From positions 1 through 49,143 of the forward strand of contig LCOP01000006.1 in the NCBI GenBank assembly GCA_000996605.1: a stretch of DNA of 49,143 bases, given 5' to 3'. This DNA is from Parcubacteria group bacterium GW2011_GWA1_47_8 (GTDB lineage Bacteria > Patescibacteriota > Minisyncoccia > Phycocordibacterales > UBA1550). How positions within the stretch are numbered: position 1 is the first letter of the stretch; each line of letters starts with the position of its first letter. The notes beneath the pieces are model-generated. The model was not told the DNA's origin, did no database searches, and saw only the letters and a list, made by a program, of their open reading frames with translations. Of this stretch, positions 42,043 to 49,042 are shown one piece after another. A program made the position numbers and the translations under genes.

Positions 42043-42294
42043 ATGAGTGATCGTACTGCAAATTTGAAAGGCAAGATAGTTGGTTTTGCGAGCGATGGAA
42101 GTTGGGTGGTCGTTAGGACGGATGTCGGCAACGCGTATCTGGACATTGATGATGCGCTGGACTACCGCTTGCGTGTAGGTGACGATATCGAAGTCGAGGA
42201 GGCGAGCTGGTATCTGTCGAACGGGCAGATTGTGACCATTCTCGGTTACAAATATTCACTTAACGGCGTATGGCGTACCATTTCTGAAACTTAA
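42043..42294 (+). CDS. small beta-rich island protein 2
   Basis: An 83-aa protein starting MSDRTANLKGKIVGFASDGS with alternating hydrophobic strands (WVVVRTDVGNAYLDIDDAL; RVGDDIEVEEASWYLSNGQI), suggesting a small beta-barrel such as an OB or SH3-like fold. AAAAGGAG precedes the ATG by seven bases. Function unknown; possibly nucleic-acid binding. Confidence 0.7.
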   Translation: MSDRTANLKGKIVGFASDGSWVVVRTDVGNAYLDIDDALDYRLRVGDDIEVEEASWYLSNGQIVTILGYKYSLNGVWRTISET

Positions 42295-42314
42295 AACATC
42301 ACAAGGAGATTGAC

Positions 42315-42590
42315 ATGAATGTAAAGACAAAGTTTTCTTTGGCGCTTATCCCCGCTGTCTTGTTTGTCATTGTTGCGGAAGCAACAATACCGGCGCTCAT
42401 CGCGCGTCTTGCGATGTGGGCAGGGGCATACAAGGTTTTTGCCGTCCTCCTCGGAATCGCTACATTTGTAGCGATTCTCCTCACATCAATCTTTGCGATT
42501 CTCGCGGTTGATGCGGAGATGATGGTGACGACCAAGACAGGCGATGACAAGGTAGTTCCATTACGATCTTTCAAAGGAGGCATGAAATGA
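42315..42590 (+). CDS. small two-helix membrane protein of the island
   Basis: A 91-aa protein with two hydrophobic segments (FSLALIPAVLFVIVAEATIP and VFAVLLGIATFVAILLTSIF) and a charged C-terminus. AAGGAG lies seven bases before the ATG. The last codons contain the Shine-Dalgarno (AAAGGAGG) of the next ORF and the stop overlaps it (ATGA). No family recognised. Confidence 0.7.
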   Translation: MNVKTKFSLALIPAVLFVIVAEATIPALIARLAMWAGAYKVFAVLLGIATFVAILLTSIFAILAVDAEMMVTTKTGDDKVVPLRSFKGGMK

Positions 42591-42763
42591 AAAACAAACG
42601 ATTCGCACCGCGCCTTCCGCAGGAAGCACAAGAAAGATTACGCCAAGGATCGGCGCACAAAAACAAAAAGCGGTATGACCGCAAAAAGAACACAAAGTTC
42701 ACCAAGGAAGCTCACAAAAGCTTCCTTTTTTTGTTTCCTCTATTACATAGGCCTACTACATAG
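42587..42763 (+). CDS. small very basic protein of the island
   Basis: A 58-aa ORF starting in the ATGA overlap, with AAAGGAGG six bases upstream. The product is highly basic (KNKRFAPRLPQEAQERLRQG; then KNKKRYDRKKNTKFTKEAHK), likely nucleic-acid binding. A strong terminator lies within its 3' end (42704-42732), so part of the transcripts would end before the stop codon; the conserved part probably ends near the hairpin. Confidence 0.55.
   Translation: MKNKRFAPRLPQEAQERLRQGSAHKNKKRYDRKKNTKFTKEAHKSFLFLFPLLHRPTT
42704..42732 (+). terminator. strong terminator inside the last island ORF
   Basis: AAGGAAGCT/AGCTTCCTT stem (42704-42712 with 42719-42727), six-base loop, followed by a run of seven T. 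Confidence 0.85.
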
Positions 42764-42853
42764 GCCTCGCCTATGTAAACTTATTTAACTTCATGCCTTT
42801 TGTGTATGACGGCGAAATGTTTCCGTTGAGTATCGTATCATTGTGATACGATA
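42744..42853. repeat. right-edge palindromes and direct repeat of the island
   Basis: TACATAGGCCT is repeated at 42744-42754 and 42757-42767; the second copy forms a hairpin with GCCTATGTA (42769-42777). Further on TATCGTATCA/TGATACGATA (42831-42853, loop TTG) forms another. The spacer 42764-42964 holds no gene. Confidence 0.65.
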
Positions 42854-42928
42854 AACACCCCCTTTTGATACGATTCTCGGGGTTTCCTCCTATCCATGCA
42901 TTGACCATATTGGCGGAGGCATGGTGGG

Positions 42929-42958
42929 CTGACGAGGAATCCGAATTTTTGGTATAAT
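42929..42958 (+). promoter_or_regulatory. promoter of the pRiA4b ORF-3-like gene
   Basis: CTGACG, 18-base spacer and TGG-TATAAT (hexamer 42953-42958), six bases before the ATG: extended -10 and predicted leaderless message. Confidence 0.55.
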
Positions 42959-42964
42959 CATCTC

Positions 42965-43594
42965 ATGAAAGACACCACAAAAAAGAAAATTTTTCAGTTT
43001 AAAATTACTCTTAATTACAGCACGCCAAAAATATGGCGACGAATTCAGGTCCCCGCAGAGTATACATTTTTTGATTTACACGTTGCTATTCAGGATGCCA
43101 TGGGATGGACTGATTCGCACTTGCACGGATTTCGTATCACGCAGAAAGACGGCCTGCGCCCGATAGTTATCCAGTACCCAAATCCAGAAGAGAGCTTCGC
43201 GGATTATGGGGAACGCGACGAACGAAAAGAATTCATTGCTGATTATTTTGACAAAATAACTAAGCAGTGCGTATACGAGTATGATTTTGGGGATGGGTGG
43301 GTGCACACTGTTCTTTTTGAAAAAGAATTATCTCATGGAACAGGTATAAATTACCCACGATGCGCTGCGGGAAAGAACGCATGTCCTCCCGAAGACTGTG
43401 GCGGTGTCGGAGGATATGAAGATATGCAGAGTATTTTAAAAAATCCTAAACATCCAGAACGCAAGGAACTTCTCAGTTGGCTTTATCTTGAAAACGCAGA
43501 TGAATTTGACCCGAAGGAGTTTGATCTGGGCGAAGTTGTTTTTAATGATCCACGCGAAGTATTAAAAGAATACGAATTAAGGTTTGGCAGGTAA
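42965..43594 (+). CDS. plasmid pRiA4b ORF-3 family protein
   Basis: A 209-aa protein of the pRiA4b ORF-3 / IS1096 TnpR-like family (PF07929 type): FKITLNYSTPKIWRRIQVPA, LHVAIQDAMGWTDSHLHGF, YDFGDGWVHTVLFEKE and YPRCAAGKNACPPEDCGGVG, with the conserved cysteine pair. The fold is known from mobile elements and plasmids; molecular role unclear. Together with the partner below it forms a two-gene unit. Confidence 0.92.
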   Translation: MKDTTKKKIFQFKITLNYSTPKIWRRIQVPAEYTFFDLHVAIQDAMGWTDSHLHGFRITQKDGLRPIVIQYPNPEESFADYGERDERKEFIADYFDKITKQCVYEYDFGDGWVHTVLFEKELSHGTGINYPRCAAGKNACPPEDCGGVGGYEDMQSILKNPKHPERKELLSWLYLENADEFDPKEFDLGEVVFNDPREVLKEYELRFGR

Positions 43595-43613
43595 AAATAA
43601 TCCCAAGATAAAT

Positions 43614-44045
43614 ATGAAACAAAATACACATGATTTTCGAGACCAAGCAAATGACGCGCTGCTTTCACCGGAGGAAATTGGAACACTTAAAAAAGAATCA
43701 ACACAACGCTCCGGTTGCTGGGAAATTGATTGGGGGCCAGAGCCTTTTTCTCAGGCAATGGGCGGTGGCGAAAGCCGGCTCACACTCACGATGGTGGTTC
43801 ATCAAGAGTCGTATTTTATAATTGATACACTGGTAAGCCCTTCGGATGAAACAGAGAAAGGTGTGTCTGCTTTTGCGTCTGCGATTAAAAAACAGTTTCG
43901 TCTGCCGGAAACTATTGTGGTCCGTGATAAAGTTCTTCGCGACGAACTTGAACTGCTTGCCACAGCGTTGGGTTGTGATATCGTAGTGTCTCGCCTAAAA
44001 GCGATTCCGCAAATACGTAGAGATATGAAGCGATTTGTTGGTTGA
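43614..44045 (+). CDS. partner of the pRiA4b-like protein, possibly DUF6930
   Basis: A 143-aa protein starting MKQNTHDFRDQANDALLSPE, 19 bases after the previous stop. A beta-rich domain includes LTLTMVVHQESYFIIDTLVS and IVVRDKVLRDELELLATALG. I suspect the DUF6930-like family sometimes fused or linked to pRiA4b ORF-3 domains, but this is from memory only. Function unknown. Confidence 0.65.
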   Translation: MKQNTHDFRDQANDALLSPEEIGTLKKESTQRSGCWEIDWGPEPFSQAMGGGESRLTLTMVVHQESYFIIDTLVSPSDETEKGVSAFASAIKKQFRLPETIVVRDKVLRDELELLATALGCDIVVSRLKAIPQIRRDMKRFVG

Positions 44046-44058
44046 TATGTTAAGTATT

Positions 44059-44481
44059 TTAGAGGTTGTCCCTCAGTGTCCTTAAAATCTCAGTAAAAGT
44101 TTCTTCAGAAACTCTATCGGACACGGAATCCTGCAAATGATAATGGTCGCCGAAGTTTGGGTCTTTGAATACTAGGTCACCTACGGTCACCTCTTTTTCA
44201 TAGCGAGGGCGAACGTGAAAATGGACTTGTGGTGCGTATGGTTTTTCTCGATAGGCGTGGTTCATCAAGCATGTCCAGTTAAACAGTGTTGTAGCGAAGG
44301 TTTTTTTGAGAAGGGACTCATATTTTTTAATAACTGCATGTAAATCAGAAAACTCATAACTTGTAAGCTCAGACAAGGATCCCCTTTTTGTTTTGCACTC
44401 AATATAAGCTCTTCCTAAATAGAGTTGATCCCCGGAAAGATTAACTTCCCAGTACTTTGATTCAAAAATTTGTCTGTCCAT
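44059..44481 (-). CDS. HIT-like family protein
   Basis: A 140-aa nucleotide-binding protein resembling the histidine-triad superfamily, which hydrolyses nucleotide-phosphate bonds. The motif region reads PQVHFHVRPRYEKE: H-x-H followed by R where the third triad histidine is often found. Upstream NWTCLMNHAYREK fits the substrate-binding strand. It starts four bases after the cca-like gene ends, so the two are co-transcribed. The variant triad leaves activity uncertain. Confidence 0.75.
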   Translation of the reverse strand: MDRQIFESKYWEVNLSGDQLYLGRAYIECKTKRGSLSELTSYEFSDLHAVIKKYESLLKKTFATTLFNWTCLMNHAYREKPYAPQVHFHVRPRYEKEVTVGDLVFKDPNFGDHYHLQDSVSDRVSEETFTEILRTLRDNL

Positions 44482-44485
44482 AAAA

Positions 44486-45825
44486 TTATTTCACCCCGTG
44501 GCGTTTGCGGATGACGGCGAGCTCGGCTTCTTCGGCCTCATCTTTCTTTTCCTTGCCTGCCTCACCGAGTTTCTTTAATTCATCAATCGGCAGTTTTGCG
44601 AGCTCGAGTGTGCGTTTCACGAGAAACTCCTCGGTGTTGTTCTCTGGCGTGTCTAAAACTTCTTCGAGAAGCGCGTGGAGGATGAAGCCGAGCTTTGGCC
44701 CCGGTGTTTCATGGGTAACCTCCATAATTTTTGCGCCATCGATCTTGAGCATCCCCACCGACACGGGCGCGCGCATCGCTTCTTCGATCATGGATTCGTA
44801 CTTGCGGAGGCGGTACGGGGTTTCCTTGGGGCGACCCATGCCGATGCGGTCGCAGGCGCGGACTTTCATGAGATCCCAGACGTTCTCGGGGCCGACGTTT
44901 CGCACGATACGGCGCACCGCCGAAAGCGTTATTTTGTCAATGTCCGAGAAGAAAAGATGATATCTCACAAGCAAAGAAACAACCTCGACGATCTTTTTCG
45001 GGTACTTGAGACGCTCAAGAGCTTTCTTTGTTACCCTGCCGCCCACCACATCGTGGCCATAAAATGTCCAATCTTTTTTCTCGTCCGACCAGCGACGCGT
45101 TTCGGGCTTGGAAACGTCATGAAACAGCGCGGCAAGTCGCACGTGGAGCGGCCACTGGCGGTCTGCAGAGTGTTGAAGCGCACGCAAATTGTGCTCCCAA
45201 ACGACATAAATATGGTCACCATTTTGCTCGACACCGATTCCCCTCTTGAGGTCAGGAGCGATATAGTCGAGGAGGCCAAGCTTTTCACACATAACAACGC
45301 CGATCATAGGGTTCGTAGACATGACCATTTTTGAGAACTCGTCGCGGATACGCTCCATGGCGATTTCTCTCAAATTGGGGGCTGTTTTTTGGATTGCCTC
45401 CCCTGTTGTCCTTTAGAATCATCATATGCGATGGCGTTGACGGTAAAGTCGCGGCGCATGAGGTCGTCCGGAAGTTTCGCGTGAAACGACACCGAATCAG
45501 GACGGCGCTTGTCACTGTAGGCTCCTTCTGTGCGATATGGAGTCACTTCGACTACTTTGAGTGTTTCGTCTTCTGTTTGCGAAACAACACCGACGGTACC
45601 ATAATCATTCTCGTAGAACGTTTCGGGAAATAACGCTTGAATTTGTTCAGGTTTTGCATCGGTGGTGATATCCCAATCTTTTGGTTTGATTTCCATAATC
45701 ATGTCGCGGACGCACCCGCCAACAAGATATGCCTCAAATCCCGCTTCGCGGATTACTGACGTTACACGGGAAACCTCGGTAGGAATCTTATAGGAAAGAT
45801 CGATTTTCTTTGGCGTGTGGGGCAT
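44486..45825 (-). pseudogene. cca: CCA-adding tRNA nucleotidyltransferase gene with internal deletion and frameshift
   Basis: Normally adds or repairs the 3' CCA of tRNAs. The N-terminal part (45825 to about 45373) has the catalytic AYLVGGCVRD, the metal-binding DWD and MRRDFTVNAIAYDDSKG. It then runs out of frame and stops at 45370. The rest (ATG 45373, or TTG in the frame NLREIAMERIRDEF) continues to 44486 with the ERIRDEF motif and an HD domain (ALFHDVSKPETRR). Between NAIAY and ERIRDEF about 50 residues are missing compared with the family, including the DPFxG and EDALRxxRAxRF elements. The frames differ at the junction, near 45375-45410. The N-part start is MPHTPKKIDLSYK. Confidence 0.85.
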
Positions 45826-45832
45826 AAAGGTA

Positions 45833-45862
45833 GTCGAAAGTAAAAAGTCGGAAAGTCGAAAG
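45833..45862. repeat. GAAAGT/GGAAAGTC short repeats before cca
   Basis: Near-tandem GTCGAAAGTAAAAAGTCGGA and GAAAGTCGAAAG units directly upstream of the likely cca start; resembles the repeats at 17363-17400. Confidence 0.45.
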
Positions 45863-45934
45863 CAGATTTGTGTACCGCTGGCTTTATAGATTTTTGACAT
45901 TAAGACCTTCTGACTTGTTTAGTCTAGTTTATTT

Positions 45935-45963
45935 TTGGCTTTTTTACCAATGTGCGCTATGCT
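45935..45963 (+). promoter_or_regulatory. promoter of tRNA-Arg(UCG)
   Basis: TTGGCT (45935-45940), 17-base spacer and TATGCT (45958-45963), about 24 bases before the tRNA. Confidence 0.5.
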
Positions 45964-45986
45964 TTCGATAGTTTCATGAGAAATAT

Positions 45987-46058
45987 GCCCTCGTGGTGAA
46001 ATGGATATCACGACGGTCTTCGAAACCGTTGTTCCAGGTTCGAATCCTGGCGGGGGCA
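45987..46058 (+). tRNA. tRNA-Arg (anticodon TCG)
   Basis: Complete cloverleaf: acceptor GCCCTCG/CGGGGGC, anticodon stem ACGGT/ACCGT with loop CTTCGAA (anticodon 46020-46022), T-arm with GTTCGAATC. Discriminator A at 46058 followed by CAATAG: CCA is not encoded. Confidence 0.97.
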
Positions 46059-46112
46059 CAATAGTTAAAATAAAAAACACCGAGATTACCTCCAGTGTTT
46101 TTTGTTTTGATG

Positions 46113-46183
46113 TGCGGATAGGGAGAATCGAACTCCCACTCTCTCGTTGGCAACGAGGAATTCTACCACTAAATTATATCCGC
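46113..46183 (-). tRNA. tRNA-Gly (anticodon GCC)
   Basis: Acceptor GCGGATA/TATCCGC, anticodon stem CTCGT/ACGAG with loop TTGCCAA, T-arm GGGAGTTCGATTCTCCC. No encoded CCA. The 5' end overlaps the last codons of the HTH/LAGLIDADG-like gene by 15 bases on the same strand. Confidence 0.97.
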
Positions 46184-46855
46184 ATTTCCCCCATATAATT
46201 CCCTACTAGCAAGCATATCAGGGAATAACGAAACCCACAATAACATTTTTTCTTTAAAATATCTACTCGTGACAAGGACAGTACAAACACCGTGCCCGAG
46301 TCGTTTGGTTTTGTGTCTACCTTCTATAATAATACTTTTGTTGAAGGTGATATTTTGCAAACCTATCTCTTTTACCCAATATTCTTTACACTCTGTTTCC
46401 TGAATATCTGGGTATAAAAGGAGCCATGCTCTAATCTTTCTTTCATCAACCCCGCAAACCTCTTTGAGGAAGATCATGAATACCTTAATCATTGCTGGAT
46501 CGGTATTGGTTAGTGATACTCGATGAGGAGATGCCTTGTCCCCCTCGCCCCAATAGAGCATCACGCCCGCAACAAATGTTGGATGATATTGTAATATTTG
46601 AAAATCTTCTAGAGCCTCTCGTCGTGCCTGTTCATAGAGTCTTTTAAGGTGTTCTCCGCGGACTTTGTTGAGCGCCTCAATCCTGATCGTATGCCTTTTG
46701 CGCGCAACAATATTGAGGTCATTTTTGATTTTTTGTGACCATTCGGAGCCACTAAACCATGCAGATAGGGTGCTTCTCGGAACACGTAATTCCTTTTCGA
46801 TTTCACCATAGCTTTTGCCGAGCCTGCGAAGTTGTGTTGCCTGTTCTTTGTCCAT
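46169..46855 (-). CDS. HTH protein with LAGLIDADG-like domain
   Basis: A 228-aa protein with an N-terminal helix-turn-helix (ATQLRRLGKSYGEIEKELRV, then PRSTLSAWFSGSEW), a basic helical linker and a domain with VAGVMLYWGEGDKA and LTNTDPAMIKVFMIFLKEVC, reminiscent of LAGLIDADG endonucleases. I recall similar HTH proteins in CPR and archaeal genomes, often near tRNAs. Start MDKEQATQLRRL is chosen because AGGAG lies seven bases upstream and TATACT 14 bases upstream. Its last five codons and stop lie in tRNA-Gly. Possibly a selfish or regulatory gene. Confidence 0.75.
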   Translation of the reverse strand: MDKEQATQLRRLGKSYGEIEKELRVPRSTLSAWFSGSEWSQKIKNDLNIVARKRHTIRIEALNKVRGEHLKRLYEQARREALEDFQILQYHPTFVAGVMLYWGEGDKASPHRVSLTNTDPAMIKVFMIFLKEVCGVDERKIRAWLLLYPDIQETECKEYWVKEIGLQNITFNKSIIIEGRHKTKRLGHGVCTVLVTSRYFKEKMLLWVSLFPDMLASRELYGGNADII

Positions 46856-47252
46856 ACGCATACTCCTAAAGTATAACACGGGAGTTCTATTTTTACTAAG
46901 ATTCTATGGGGAGTGCCAACTGTCGTTTTAATGTAAGACATTTCCAGCATAATACAACAGTATGTCAACGCCTGCGGACGTAAAATAAAGGCAAAATTAC
47001 CAAAAACTGTGGATAACTCGGTGGATAGTGTTGATAAAGGACACTTTTTATACAATAAATCGGCACTTTTACGGGTATATTTTGTGGATGTTTCACATGA
47101 AATGCTTGAAATATATAGGTATTTTAGGAAATATAACCTTTTTGGTCTATTTTAGGCACAAAATGTTACTTAGTAACATAAAATATTATGTTATTCATGA
47201 AACAAAACCTAATAATTCGCCAGAATAATGATAAATTGCTAATATTGCAGAT
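46856..47252. other. non-coding spacer with DnaA-box cluster and parS-like site
   Basis: About 400 bases without a credible gene. Three DnaA-box-like sequences are tightly spaced: TGTGGATAA (47008-47016), GGTGGATAG (47020-47028) and TGTTGATAA (47029-47037). A palindrome TGTTTCACATGAAATG (47089-47104) matches the parS consensus at 13 of 16 positions. ATGTTACT-T-AGTAACAT (47163-47179) is a perfect palindrome, possibly an operator. Confidence 0.5.
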
Positions 47253-47666
47253 ATGGAATTTACAGAGAAATCTAAGACCAGACAGACAAAAAGAGTCGGT
47301 ATTGGACAGCTCGGGGAGTCGATAGCGGCAAAATACCTTGAAAATAAGGGTTTTGCGATCATTTGTCGTAATTATCGGAAAAAATATGGGGAAATCGATA
47401 TTATTGCTCAAAATGGGGAAATCCTCCATTTTGTTGAGGTAAAAAGTGTTTCATGTGAAAATATCAACGTTTCCATTAATCAGCATAGACCAGAGGACAA
47501 TATTCACTCCAAAAAGCTAAGACGCCTTAGAAACACAATCCAAGTGTATCTTGCTGAAAAGTTTCGCGGAGATGAGCCGGAATGGGTTTTTGATGCCGTT
47601 ACCGTTCACATTGACGAGAAGAGTCGTCAAGCAAAGGTGAAATTTCTTGAAAACTTGATCCTTTGA
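47253..47666 (+). CDS. yraN: YraN/UPF0102 family nuclease-like protein
   Basis: A 137-aa protein of the UPF0102/YraN family, with a PD-(D/E)xK-like fold related to Holliday-junction resolvases. Key motifs: GQLGESIAAKYLENKGF, KYGEIDIIAQ (acidic residue) and FVEVKSV (E-x-K). Function is not firmly known. TAATAT lies seven bases before the ATG. A parS-like palindrome (47447-47462) is inside the gene. Confidence 0.92.
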   Translation: MEFTEKSKTRQTKRVGIGQLGESIAAKYLENKGFAIICRNYRKKYGEIDIIAQNGEILHFVEVKSVSCENINVSINQHRPEDNIHSKKLRRLRNTIQVYLAEKFRGDEPEWVFDAVTVHIDEKSRQAKVKFLENLIL

Positions 47667-47729
47667 AAATTTCATAATATACGAGTGATATGATAGTATT
47701 CTTTCATAGTTTTGAAGCGAATGACTGCG

Positions 47730-47760
47730 TCGGGGTGTAGTATACCGGTAGTACGTCTGC
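47730..47760 (+). tRNA. partial copy of the tRNA-Pro 5' half
   Basis: Thirty of 31 bases match the start of the intact tRNA-Pro 49 bases downstream (from the base before the acceptor through the 5' anticodon stem). The sequence then diverges, so the fragment cannot fold into a tRNA. Likely a remnant of duplication or integration. Confidence 0.75.
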
Positions 47761-47779
47761 GTGGGGTTAAGTCTTGTGT

Positions 47780-47850
47780 CGGGGTGTAGTATATCGGTAG
47801 TACGTCTGCTTTGGGAGCAGATAGGCCGAGTTCGATTCTCGGCACCCCGA
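47780..47850 (+). tRNA. tRNA-Pro (anticodon TGG)
   Basis: Acceptor CGGGGTG/CACCCCG, D-arm with short loop, anticodon stem TCTGC/GCAGA with loop TTTGGGA (anticodon 47812-47814), T-arm GGCCGAGTTCGATTCTCGGC-like. Discriminator A; no encoded CCA. Confidence 0.96.
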
Positions 47851-47874
47851 TCAAAAAGCTCACAAGAGCAGTTT

Positions 47875-48918
47875 ATGGACAACATCAAAAAATTGCAAAA
47901 AGGGGTAGGGCTTCATCGAAAATCTTTTGGCTTTGTTTCTGTTGCGGCAGCTCTTTTGGGGAATTTTATCGTAACGATTCTTAAGGCGGTCGGTTTTATG
48001 GTCTCCGGATCGAGTGCACTTTTTTCAGAAACGGTGCATAGTTTTGCTGATATGGCGAATCAGGCTCTCCTCATGGTGGGGATCGTGAAGAGTCGCCGTG
48101 CGCCTGATGAAGATTCTTCATATGGGTATGGCATGGAACGTTTCTTTTGGGCACTTGTTTCCGCCTGCGGGGTCTTCTTTGTTGGCGCAGGGGTTACTTT
48201 GTATCACGGGATTTCAGTGCTCCTTCATTCGGAAGAAATCACGTTCCACCCGATAATTTTCATAATCCTTATCGTTTCTTTTGTTGTGGAACTTCTTACG
48301 TTTTTGCTGGCATTTCGTGAACTGTGGAACGATAGGGAAGAGGAGGCGACTTTTTTTGAAGTATTGCAGGATGGCGACCCCACCGTGCTTGCTGTCGTGT
48401 ACGAAGACGGTGTTGCGGTGTTCGGGGTATTTGTCGCGGCAGTTGGTATTGGAATGTCGTATGTTACCGGTAATCCCGTGTGGGACGCCGTGAGTTCGCT
48501 CGTTATCGGCGGGCTCTTGGCGTGGGTTGCGGTCATTTTGATATTGAAGAATAAGCGTTTTTTGGTAGAACGGGCAATCCCTGAAGAGGTAAAGGAGCGC
48601 ATCATTGAGATGCTTGAAGAAGACCCGATGATAGAGCGCGTGCACGACTTCAAATCTTCGGTCGTGGGGCTAGGGAAGTATCGTGCAAAATGCGAGGTAG
48701 AGGTAAACGGCACGGCACTTTTCCGCGAGCTTTCAAATGGTGATATGCTGAAAGATGACTACGAAGTAGCCAAAGAAGACTATCAGGAGTTTGTGCGTTT
48801 CTGTGTGGAGTTTACCGACCGCGTGCCACGGGTGATTGGTACACGCATTGATGAGCTCGAAGCGCGCATACAAAAGGAGATTCCGGAAGTGAAACATATT
48901 GATATAGAAATTAATTGA
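47875..48918 (+). CDS. cation diffusion facilitator (CDF) family transporter
   Basis: A 347-aa membrane antiporter that exports divalent metals such as zinc, iron or manganese. Transmembrane helices begin near residue 15 (VSVAAALLGNFIVTILKAVG), with the metal-binding HSFAD of helix 2 and EDGVAVFGVFVAAVG plus DAVSSLVIGG in helices 5 and 6. The C-terminal cytoplasmic domain has the ferredoxin-like VHDFKSSVVGLGKYRAKCEVEV. The start at MDNIKKLQKGVG is used, 24 bases after the tRNA; the frame upstream runs through the tRNA. Confidence 0.92.
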   Translation: MDNIKKLQKGVGLHRKSFGFVSVAAALLGNFIVTILKAVGFMVSGSSALFSETVHSFADMANQALLMVGIVKSRRAPDEDSSYGYGMERFFWALVSACGVFFVGAGVTLYHGISVLLHSEEITFHPIIFIILIVSFVVELLTFLLAFRELWNDREEEATFFEVLQDGDPTVLAVVYEDGVAVFGVFVAAVGIGMSYVTGNPVWDAVSSLVIGGLLAWVAVILILKNKRFLVERAIPEEVKERIIEMLEEDPMIERVHDFKSSVVGLGKYRAKCEVEVNGTALFRELSNGDMLKDDYEVAKEDYQEFVRFCVEFTDRVPRVIGTRIDELEARIQKEIPEVKHIDIEIN

Positions 48919-48967
48919 GACGAAATATAATTTGTGCGTGTAGTACACTGGACCCCAGTACCAAAAA

Positions 48968-49042
48968 GCCCTCATCGTTCAACGGATAGGACACAAGCTT
49001 CCGAAGCTTGTAATGTAGGTTCGATTCCTACTGAGGGCACCA
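48968..49042 (+). tRNA. tRNA-Arg (anticodon CCG)
   Basis: Acceptor GCCCTCA/TGAGGGC, anticodon stem CAAGC/GCTTG with loop TTCCGAA (49001-49003). Unlike the other three tRNAs here, the 3' CCA (49040-49042) is encoded. Confidence 0.96.

Noticed and set aside
47761..47874. Upstream extension of the transporter frame through tRNA-Pro
   Set aside because: The extension is encoded by the tRNA itself and lacks similarity; the ATG at 47875 fits the family.
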